From: Nocardia shimofusensis NBRC 100134
GTDB taxonomy: Bacteria > Actinomycetota > Actinomycetes > Mycobacteriales > Mycobacteriaceae
NCBI RefSeq assembly: GCF_001613125.1
Contig: NZ_BDBT01000038.1
Coordinates: 1 to 39,894 of the forward strand
Length of the DNA: 39,894 nt
Direction: 5' to 3'
Part shown: positions 33,368 to 39,894 of the stretch, in pieces
Layout of the letters: each line of letters starts with the position of its first letter
Numbering within the stretch: position 1 is the stretch's first letter
Position numbers and translations under genes: made by a program
The notes under the pieces: model-generated
Told to the model about the DNA's origin: nothing
The model's input: the letters and a program-made list of their open reading frames with translations, nothing else
Database searches by the model: none

Positions 33368-34500
33368 AGCGCGACCTGCACGGCGATGCGCGCCACCGCG
33401 TCGGCGGCGTCGCGGTGTCCGGCGCCTGCGGCGGCGCGGCCCATCTCGGTCAACCGGGTTCGGTCGAGCAGCAGCGGAATCACCTCGTCGATCACGTATT
33501 CGGGCGTCAGTTCCTGGTCGGGAACGATTCTGCCACCGCCCTCGGTGACGATCGGGCGGGCGTTGAATTCCTGTTCGCCGTTGCCGTGCGGCAGCGGCAC
33601 GTAGAACGCGGGCAGCCCGACGGCCGAGACCTCGGCGACCGTCATCGCACCCGAGCGGCACACCACCGCGTCGGCGGCGGCGTAGGCCAGATCCATCCGG
33701 GACAGATACGGCACCGCGACATAGCGGGCGGCCCCCACCTGCGGGGGCACCTCCAGGGTGTTCTTCGGGCCGTGCGCGTGCAGCACCGAGATGCCCGCCG
33801 CGGCCAGTTGCGGGGCAGCCGCGGAGATCGCCTCGTTCAGGCTGCGCGCGCCCTGCGAACCACCGAACACCAGCAGCACCGGTCCCTCACCGGGCAGCCC
33901 GAAATGCGCGCGCGCCTCGCCGCGCAGTCCGGCCCGATCCAGCGCGGTGATCGACTCACGCACCGGGATGCCCACCACTTCCGCTCCGGGCAGACCCGAA
34001 TCCGGCACGGCGGCCAAGACCTTCGCGGCCACTCGCGCGCCGATCTTGTTGGCGATGCCCGCCTTGGCGTTCGCCTCGTGCACCACCACCGGCACCGCAC
34101 GCCTGCGCCGCAGCAGGCCCGGGCCCGCCGCGAGATAGGCGGGCAACGAGACATAGCCGCCGAAACCGATGATCACGTCCGCCTCGACCGCGTCGATCAC
34201 CGCACGGGTGCGCCGCACCGAAGCCCGCACCCGGGCGGGCAGCTTCAGCAGATCGAGAGTCGGTTTGCGCGGCAACGGAACCGGCGGGATCAGCTCGAGC
34301 GGATAGCCGCGCTCGGGCACCAGTCTGGTCTCCAGACCGCGTTCGGTGCCCAGCGCGGTCACTCTGATCGAGGGATCGAGCCTGCGCAGCGCGTCGGCGA
34401 CCGCCAGAGCCGGTTCGATATGTCCTGCCGTGCCACCGCCTGCGACGATCACCGAGATCCTCGCGGACGAGGGCAACGAACCGGAATCCTTCGTGGTCAC
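33364..34500 (-). CDS. murG: UDP-GlcNAc:lipid I N-acetylglucosaminyltransferase (lipid II synthase)
   Basis: A 378-residue peripheral membrane GT-B enzyme that transfers GlcNAc to lipid I, making lipid II. Seen: the N-terminal glycine loop VIVAGGGTAGHIEPALAVAD, IGFGGYVSLPAYLAA, HEANAKAGIANK, the UDP-binding LVFGGSQGARSLNEAI and the C-terminal VCRSGAMTVAEVSAVGLPAFYVPLP with HGNGEQEFNA. GTG 34500 is chosen because a perfect GGAGGAG (34513-34507) lies 6 nt upstream; the GTG at 34515 would put that sequence inside the coding region. It is 43 bp after ftsW and overlaps murC. Confidence 0.97.
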   Translation of the reverse strand: MTTKDSGSLPSSARISVIVAGGGTAGHIEPALAVADALRRLDPSIRVTALGTERGLETRLVPERGYPLELIPPVPLPRKPTLDLLKLPARVRASVRRTRAVIDAVEADVIIGFGGYVSLPAYLAAGPGLLRRRRAVPVVVHEANAKAGIANKIGARVAAKVLAAVPDSGLPGAEVVGIPVRESITALDRAGLRGEARAHFGLPGEGPVLLVFGGSQGARSLNEAISAAAPQLAAAGISVLHAHGPKNTLEVPPQVGAARYVAVPYLSRMDLAYAAADAVVCRSGAMTVAEVSAVGLPAFYVPLPHGNGEQEFNARPIVTEGGGRIVPDQELTPEYVIDEVIPLLLDRTRLTEMGRAAAGAGHRDAADAVARIAVQVAL

Positions 34501-34543
34501 CTGATACTCCTCCACCGGGCCCGTCGAGCACGTCGCCCGTCAC

Positions 34544-36091
34544 TCACCTGTATCTTCCCCGTTCCTTCGCGTGCGGCATCGGATAGGTCGGCTCCCAGGC
34601 TCTGGTCGCCCTGGCCGAACTGGTGCCGCGGCTCTCACCGGACCTGCGCCGCGGCGCGGGCTTGCCCTGACCACCGCCCCGGCCCTGACTGCTCGAGCGC
34701 TGTGCTCCCCCGGCGCGCCGGGGAACCCGCGCCCCACCGCCGCGCCCGCGCTCACCGGCTCGTCCCGTCGACCTGGCCCGTGCCGCGCCGGCTTTGGCGG
34801 GCGAATACGGCTCCGGCTTGGGCAGCCGCAGCAACCGGCTGAATCTGCCGTCCTGCCCGGCCTGCAGCGCGGCGACCGCCTCGGGTTCGTGGCGCGCGGC
34901 ATTGGCGATGATGCCGAACATGAACAGCGTGATGGCCAGCGAGGAACCGCCCGCCGAGACCAGGGGCAACTGCAGGCCGGTCACCGGCAGCAGGCCGACG
35001 ACGTAACCGACGTTGATCAGCGCCTGCGCGGTGATCCAGGTGGTGGCCGTCGCCGACAGCAGCCGTAGGAAAGGGTCGACCGAACGGGTGGCGATGCGCA
35101 GGCCGGTATAGACGAACAGCGCGAACAGCCCGAGCACCAGCGCGCAACCGAGGAAGCCGAGTTCCTCGCCGATGATGGCGAAGATGAAGTCGTTGTGCGA
35201 GTTGGGCAGATAGCTCCACTTGGCGCGGCTCTGGCCGAGGCCACGGCCCCAGATTCCGCCGTCGGCCAGCGAGTACATCGCCTGCCTGGCCTGGTAGCCG
35301 ATGCCCTGCGGGTCCGCGCCGGGATTGAAGAAGGCGCGCATGCGATCGGAGCGGTAACCGGCGGTCAGCGCGAGCACGGCCGCGGCGACGATGCCCGAGA
35401 TGGCGATGGTGACGAACAGCCGCACCGGAAGGCCGCCGAACCACAGCAGCGCCGCGAGCACGATGCCCAGCGCGATGGTGGTCGACAGGTTCGGTTCCAG
35501 CACCACGAGCAGGCAGACCAGCATGCCCGCGGGCACCAGCGGCACCAGCACGTCCTTGAGTGGCGCCTGCTCGCTGCGCCGGGAGGCCAGCAGGTGCGCG
35601 CCCCAGACCACCAGGGTCACCTTGACGATCTCCGAGGGCTGCACCGAGACGACGCCGAGGTCGATCCAGCGCCGCGAACCCTGGACCTCGGTGCCGATGC
35701 CGGGGATCAACACCAGGAACAGCGCGACCACCGATATCCCGAACACCGGAAACGACCACTGCCGCAATCGGCGGATCGGGATGCGCAGCGCGAGATAGAA
35801 CAGCACGGTGCCGATCAGGGCGAACAGGATCTGCTGCCGGAACAGCGAGTACGCGGAGCCGCCCGCGGTGTAGGCCTCGACGCTGGAGGCCGAGAGCACC
35901 ATCACCAGCCCCAGCACGGTGAGCAGGGTGGCGATGGTGACGATCAGATGGAACGACGCGAGCGGGCGCGCCATCCAGGTCAGGAACTTGGTGACCGCCG
36001 GGGCACGCGCTCCCGCGGGTCGCGCGGCGGGCGCGCTCTTACCGGAACCGGACTTGGCGCGCCGCAGTCCCCGCCGGCCCCGGTCGGTCAC
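34544..36091 (-). CDS. ftsW: Septal peptidoglycan polymerase FtsW
   Basis: A 515-residue SEDS-family membrane glycosyltransferase that polymerises lipid II at the septum. About ten spans run from residue 45 to 410. Family markers: GSRRWIDLGVVSVQPSEIVK, the long extracytoplasmic loop with GIGYQARQAMYSLADGGIWGRGLGQSRAKW, LPNSHNDFIFAIIGEELGFLG, and VVGLLPVTGLQLPLVSAGGSS. A cytoplasmic tail of about 95 residues, rich in Arg, Gly and Ser, follows and is longer than in most bacteria. The GTG at 36091 overlaps the murD stop (GTGA). The basic tail may pair with the acidic tail of FtsZ. Confidence 0.96.
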   Translation of the reverse strand: MTDRGRRGLRRAKSGSGKSAPAARPAGARAPAVTKFLTWMARPLASFHLIVTIATLLTVLGLVMVLSASSVEAYTAGGSAYSLFRQQILFALIGTVLFYLALRIPIRRLRQWSFPVFGISVVALFLVLIPGIGTEVQGSRRWIDLGVVSVQPSEIVKVTLVVWGAHLLASRRSEQAPLKDVLVPLVPAGMLVCLLVVLEPNLSTTIALGIVLAALLWFGGLPVRLFVTIAISGIVAAAVLALTAGYRSDRMRAFFNPGADPQGIGYQARQAMYSLADGGIWGRGLGQSRAKWSYLPNSHNDFIFAIIGEELGFLGCALVLGLFALFVYTGLRIATRSVDPFLRLLSATATTWITAQALINVGYVVGLLPVTGLQLPLVSAGGSSLAITLFMFGIIANAARHEPEAVAALQAGQDGRFSRLLRLPKPEPYSPAKAGAARARSTGRAGERGRGGGARVPRRAGGAQRSSSQGRGGGQGKPAPRRRSGESRGTSSARATRAWEPTYPMPHAKERGRYR

Positions 36092-37572
36092 GGCTGCCGC
36101 CCGAGGTCACCATCTTCCAGCGCGTGCACCGCACCGGCGAAGCTGCGTCCACGGTGGGTGTAGTCGGCGAACATGTCCAGCGAGGCGGCGGCCGGCGCCA
36201 GCAGCACGGTGTCACCGCTGCGGGCGAACCCGGCGGCCGTGCGCACGGCGCGCTTCATCACGGCGTCGGCCTGGTTCGATCGGTGCGGGTCGTCGGCCAT
36301 ACCAGCATCGTCACCCGTGCGGACCTCGACGACGGGGACTTCGGGCGCGTGTCGCGCGAGCGCGTCGGCGATCACCGGCGCGTCCGCACCGATGAGCACG
36401 GCGGCGACGAGATGTTCGGCGACCTCTTCGATCAGGTCCTCGACGCCGGCGCCCTTGAGCAGCCCGCCCGCGATCCAGATGACGTTCTGGTGCGCCAGGA
36501 TCGACGAACGCGCCGCATGCGGGTTGGTGGCCTTGGAGTCGTCGATGAACTCGACGCCGCCGAGTTCGCGCACGAACGCCGACCGGTGCGGGCCCACCTT
36601 GTGCTCCTGCAGACCTTCCTTGACGAACTGCGGTGCCACGTCGATCGCCCTGGTCAGCGCGGACGCGGCGAGCGCGTCGGCCACCCCGGCCGGTCCGGGC
36701 GGGCTGATGTCGCCGACCTCGGCCAGGATGGCGGCCTTGGTGAAGGCCCGGTCGAGCAGTTTGCCGTCGACCACGCCGAGTTCACCGTCGGCGGGCACGC
36801 CGACTCGGAAGCCGACGGTGCGCTTGGCCTTGGAACGCCGCGCCAGCGAGGCCGCGACCGGATCGTCCAGGCCGACCACGCCGACCCGCCCGACCAGCGC
36901 CCTGGACTTGGCGGCGGCGTAGGCGTCGAGCCCGCCGTGCCAGTCCAGATGGTCCTCGGCGACATTGAGCACCACGCCCGCTTCCGGGCGCACCGACGGC
37001 GCCCAGTGCAGCTGGAACGAGGACAGTTCGACCGCGAGCACCTGCGGTCCCGGGTTGCGGCGCAGCGCGTCCAGGATCGGCAGGCCGATATTCCCGCAGG
37101 CCACGCTGGGGATGCCGGCCGCGCGCAGGATCGAGTGCGTCATCTGGGTGGTGGTGGTCTTGCCGTTGGTGCCGGTGATCACCAGCCACTTGCGCACCGG
37201 GCCGTAGATGCGGGCCTGATCGACCCACCAGGCGAATTCGACGTCGCCCCAGACGGGGATGCCCTCGGTGACCGCCGAGACCAGCACCGGCGAGTCCGGC
37301 CGCCAGCCCGGGCTGGTGATGACCAGCGCGAACCGGCTCAGATCGGCCGATTCCAGCTCGACCGAGGTGGCGACTTCCAGACCGAGCCCGGCGGCTTCGG
37401 CCAGGGCGGCCGCGCCGCCATCGGTGACCACCGGGTGGGCCCCGATGTCGCGCAACGGCTCGACCAGCGAGCGTCCCGACACGCCCCAGCCCGCGACGAG
37501 AACGTCACGGCCACGCAGAAATTCCAGCATGGGCCCCGGTGAGCGCAGGGCCCGCGGAGAATGTTCGACCAT
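36088..37572 (-). CDS. murD: UDP-N-acetylmuramoyl-L-alanine-D-glutamate ligase
   Basis: A 494-residue cytoplasmic ATP-dependent ligase adding D-Glu to UDP-MurNAc-L-Ala. Landmarks: N-terminal UDP site VLVAGWGVSGRSLVEPL, ATP loop GTNGKTTTT (134-142), VELSSFQLHWAPSVRPEAGVVLN, DHLDWHGGLDAY and the C-terminal FIDDSKATNPHAA with the substrate-contact Lys. ATG 37572, 6 nt after the mraY stop, is taken; ATG 37530 (MLEFLRGRDVLV) would give a more compact N-terminus and is possible because neither has a strong ribosome site. It overlaps ftsW. Confidence 0.97.
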   Translation of the reverse strand: MVEHSPRALRSPGPMLEFLRGRDVLVAGWGVSGRSLVEPLRDIGAHPVVTDGGAAALAEAAGLGLEVATSVELESADLSRFALVITSPGWRPDSPVLVSAVTEGIPVWGDVEFAWWVDQARIYGPVRKWLVITGTNGKTTTTQMTHSILRAAGIPSVACGNIGLPILDALRRNPGPQVLAVELSSFQLHWAPSVRPEAGVVLNVAEDHLDWHGGLDAYAAAKSRALVGRVGVVGLDDPVAASLARRSKAKRTVGFRVGVPADGELGVVDGKLLDRAFTKAAILAEVGDISPPGPAGVADALAASALTRAIDVAPQFVKEGLQEHKVGPHRSAFVRELGGVEFIDDSKATNPHAARSSILAHQNVIWIAGGLLKGAGVEDLIEEVAEHLVAAVLIGADAPVIADALARHAPEVPVVEVRTGDDAGMADDPHRSNQADAVMKRAVRTAAGFARSGDTVLLAPAAASLDMFADYTHRGRSFAGAVHALEDGDLGRQP

Positions 37573-37578
37573 CCTGGA

Positions 37579-38655
37579 TCACCCGACCGCGGAGAGGTAT
37601 TCGCTGTAGAACAGACCGAGTCCGACCGCCGAGGCCATCGCGGCCAGCAGCCAGAACCGAATGATGACCGTCGTTTCCGCCCACTTGCTGAGTTCGAAGT
37701 GGTGATGGAACGGCGCCATCTTGAACAACCGGTTGCGCGTGGTGCGGAACACCGCCACCTGCAGCACCACCGAGGCGGCCTCGGCGACGAACAGCGCGCC
37801 GATGACGACCATCAGCAGCTCGGTGCGGGTGGTGATGGACAGACCGGCGAGCAGACCGCCGAGCGCCAGCGAACCGGTGTCGCCCATGAAGATCTTGGCC
37901 GGAGCCGCGTTCCACCAGAGGAATCCGATGCAGGCCGCGGTGCCCGCCGCGCACACCAGCGCCAGGTCCAGCGGGTCGCGCACGTTGTAGCAACCGGCTT
38001 CCGGCTTGATCGCGCACGCGTGGTAGTACTGCCAGAAGGTGATGATCACGTAGCCGCCGAGCACCAGGCTCATCGAGCCGGCGGCCAGGCCGTCCAGCCC
38101 GTCGGTCAGGTTGACCGCGTTCGACCAGGCGACCACGACCAGGCTGACGAAGGCCAGGAACACGATCAGGCCCATCGACACCGTGGTGATGTCGCGGACG
38201 TAGGACAGGTGCGTGCTGGCGGGGGTCAGTCCGTTCTCGCCCTTGAACTGCAGGGCCAGGATGCCGAACACGATCGCGGCGGTGAGCTGGCCGATGTACT
38301 TGCCCGCGGCGGTGAGCCCGAGGTTGCGGCCCTTGCGCAGCTTGATGAAGTCGTCGAGGAAGCCGACCGCGCCCAGCGCGGTGGCCAGGCCGAGCACCAG
38401 CAGCGCCGAGGCCGAGGGACCGTCGGCGTCGTAGCCGATGCCGATCAGGTGCGAGCCGAGATAGCCGGCCCACATGCCGATGAGGATCGCGACGCCGCCC
38501 ATGGTCGGGGTGCCGCGCTTGGCCTGGTGGCTGGCGGGTCCGTCGACCCGGATCTCCTGTCCGAAGCCCTGTTTGGCGAAGAACTTGATCAGCAACGGAG
38601 TCAACAGAATCGACACCGTCAGCGCGATCGCCGCCGCGAATAGGATCTGTCTCAC
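37579..38655 (-). CDS. mraY: Phospho-N-acetylmuramoyl-pentapeptide transferase (lipid I synthase)
   Basis: A 358-residue polytopic membrane enzyme that couples UDP-MurNAc-pentapeptide to undecaprenyl (or decaprenyl) phosphate. Around ten spans are visible. Catalytic markers are GTPTMGGVAILIG, FLDDFIKLRKGRNLGLTAAGK with the Asp pair, NAVNLTDGLDGLAAGS, and FMGDTGSLALGG; the C-terminal FHHHFELSKWAET is the family end motif. GTG 38655 overlaps the murF stop (GTGA), has GGAGG 7 nt upstream and gives VRQILFAAAIAL as N-terminus, matching relatives in length. Target of several nucleoside antibiotics in the family generally. Confidence 0.97.
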   Translation of the reverse strand: MRQILFAAAIALTVSILLTPLLIKFFAKQGFGQEIRVDGPASHQAKRGTPTMGGVAILIGMWAGYLGSHLIGIGYDADGPSASALLVLGLATALGAVGFLDDFIKLRKGRNLGLTAAGKYIGQLTAAIVFGILALQFKGENGLTPASTHLSYVRDITTVSMGLIVFLAFVSLVVVAWSNAVNLTDGLDGLAAGSMSLVLGGYVIITFWQYYHACAIKPEAGCYNVRDPLDLALVCAAGTAACIGFLWWNAAPAKIFMGDTGSLALGGLLAGLSITTRTELLMVVIGALFVAEAASVVLQVAVFRTTRNRLFKMAPFHHHFELSKWAETTVIIRFWLLAAMASAVGLGLFYSEYLSAVG

Positions 38656-39894
38656 TGCGCTGCCTCCGTGTCGCTGCCCGCCGCGCGGGTCAGATGCTCG
38701 GCGACCCGCCACAGGCCCACCGACTTCGATGCCTTCACCAGCACCACGTCACCCGGCTCGACTTCGTCGTCGAGCAGGGCCAGCGCGGCGTCGATGTCGG
38801 GCACCAGCACCGACTCCTCGCCCCACGAGCCTTCCATCACCGCGCCCTGGTGCATTCCCCGGGAGGGGCGTCCGGTGCCGACGACGACCAGCCGGTCGAC
38901 ATCCAGGCGCACCGCGAGCCTGCCGATGGCGTCGTGCTCGACCACCGATTCCTCGCCGAGTTCGCCCATCTCGCCGAGCACCGCCCAGCTGCGCCGCGGG
39001 GTATCGCCCGCCCGTGCCATCGTCACCAGCGCCTTGAGCGCGGCGCGCACCGAATCGGGGTTGGCGTTGTAGGAGTCGTTGACCACCGTCACGCCCTGGG
39101 GGGTGGTGCGCACGTCCATCCGGCGCTCCGAGGCCGCGCGGGCGCCGGTCAGCGCCGCGGCGATGGTGTCGAGGTCCGCGCCGCACTCGGCGGCCACGGC
39201 GGCGGCGGCCAGCGCGTTGCCGACCTGGTGTTCCCCGTGCACGGCCAGCCGGATCGGGGTGGACCCGGCCGGGGTGTGCAGGGTGAAGGAGGCACGCGCC
39301 TCGGAGTCGAGACTCACCTGGCTCGCCCGGAAGTCCGCGCTCGCGGCCTGACCGAAGGTGACCACCCTGGCCCGTGTGCGCTCGGCCATCGCGGCCACCT
39401 GCGGATCGTCGGCGTTGAGCACCGCGAGACCGTGCTCGGGAAGGGCCTCGACCAGTTCGCCCTTGGTGCGGGCGATGGCCTCGCGGCTGCCGAACTCGCC
39501 GAGGTGGGCGGTGCCGACATTGAGCACCACGCCGATGCGCGGCGGCGCGACTCGCGCCAGCGCGGCGATGTGGCCGGGGCCACGCGCGGACAGCTCCAGC
39601 ACCAGGAACCTGGTGTCCGCTCCGGCGCGCAGGGCCGTCCAGGGGTGGCCGAGTTCGTTGTTGAACGAGCCGGGCGGGGCGATCACCGGCCCCAGCGGCG
39701 CGAGCACCGCGGCCAGCAGATCCTTGGTGGAGGTCTTGCCGGAGGAACCGGTCACCCCGACCACGTCCAGACCGCCTGCGGCGGTCAGCTTTTCGACGCT
39801 GTGCCGGGCCAGCGCGGCCAGCGCGGCGAGCACCGCCGCACCGGAGCCGTCCGGGTCGTGGGCGACCGCGAGCGAACCCACGGGCACCGTGCCC
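38652..39894 (-). CDS. murF: UDP-MurNAc-tripeptide-D-alanyl-D-alanine ligase, C-terminal part (start outside window)
   Basis: A cytoplasmic ligase that adds D-Ala-D-Ala to the UDP-MurNAc tripeptide. The 413 codons seen cover the ATP loop GVTGSSGKTSTKDLL, SFNNELGHPWTAL, LELSARGPGHIAAL, NVGTAHLGEFGS, the VVNDSYNANPDSVRAAL motif and AVLGEMGELGEES. The open frame reaches the window edge (a GTG at 39887 is internal), so roughly the first 90-100 residues, the UDP-binding domain, lie beyond 39894. It overlaps mraY by GTGA and heads the visible dcw operon, with murE presumably next upstream. Confidence 0.96.
   Translation of the reverse strand, partial: GTVPVGSLAVAHDPDGSGAAVLAALAALARHSVEKLTAAGGLDVVGVTGSSGKTSTKDLLAAVLAPLGPVIAPPGSFNNELGHPWTALRAGADTRFLVLELSARGPGHIAALARVAPPRIGVVLNVGTAHLGEFGSREAIARTKGELVEALPEHGLAVLNADDPQVAAMAERTRARVVTFGQAASADFRASQVSLDSEARASFTLHTPAGSTPIRLAVHGEHQVGNALAAAAVAAECGADLDTIAAALTGARAASERRMDVRTTPQGVTVVNDSYNANPDSVRAALKALVTMARAGDTPRRSWAVLGEMGELGEESVVEHDAIGRLAVRLDVDRLVVVGTGRPSRGMHQGAVMEGSWGEESVLVPDIDAALALLDDEVEPGDVVLVKASKSVGLWRVAEHLTRAAGSDTEAAQ

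Noticed and set aside
34501..34515. Longer murG start at GTG 34515
   Set aside because: Those codons are the GGAGGAG ribosome site for GTG 34500.

Overview
The window is GC-rich DNA (about 70% by eye) from a mycolic-acid actinomycete, most likely Nocardia. The reasons are the actinobacterial dcw cluster without ftsA, a Wag31/SepF pair, an EmbA/B/C-type arabinosyltransferase, a CtpE-type calcium ATPase, an Mtb12-type lipoprotein, a class A beta-lactamase of the nocardial kind beside a LysR regulator, and a translational ileS T-box of the Mycobacterium/Nocardia type. The genus is an inference from gene content and was not checked against a database.

Layout. 1-610: 3' end of acetyl-CoA synthetase. 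660-2941: a VOC protein and two overlapping lipoprotein genes (minus). 3107-5563: plus-strand operon of lspA, an RluA-family pseudouridine synthase and a membrane protein, each overlapping the next. 5591-10930: minus-strand run of phzF-like gene, ctpE, a cytosolic SxxK serine hydrolase and a LysR regulator. 11097-12999: a genuine lipoprotein class A beta-lactamase divergent from lysR, a degenerate exported SxxK protein facing it, and a short relic of a second beta-lactamase 3' end. 13038-19785: rarD-like permease, a lone Emb arabinosyltransferase, an Mtb12-like lipoprotein and dinB. 20014-21606: galU and, convergent, a secreted NlpC/P60 peptidase. 21924-25052: ileS with a complete isoleucine T-box leader. 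25350-39894: minus-strand cell-division and wall cluster, in transcription order murF (cut by the window end), mraY, murD, ftsW, murG, murC, ftsQ, ftsZ, pgeF, yggS, sepF, yggT, wag31 and a small membrane protein.

How it works together. Most of the window concerns the envelope. The Mur enzymes make UDP-MurNAc-pentapeptide and lipid II, FtsW polymerises glycan, FtsZ, FtsQ and SepF build the divisome, Wag31 directs polar growth, Emb adds arabinan, NlpC/P60 cuts peptides, LspA matures the several lipoproteins encoded nearby, and the beta-lactamase protects the wall enzymes. From murF to ftsQ the genes mostly overlap by 4 nt (GTGA), implying one coupled transcript. Strong hairpins separate later units (after ftsZ, sepF, ileS and others).

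Most interesting signals: (1) a perfect Crp/GlxR-type palindrome plus a c-di-AMP (ydaO)-like leader in the 317-nt gap before the NlpC/P60 gene, which would put one wall hydrolase under two nucleotide second messengers; (2) a 99-nt relic of a second class A beta-lactamase sharing 21 identical bases across the stop codon with the intact gene; (3) a textbook intrinsic terminator ending 14 nt before the yggT start; (4) the ileS T-box; (5) in-frame tandem repeats in lspA, sepF and murC. No tRNA, rRNA, IS element, CRISPR array or prophage gene was seen.
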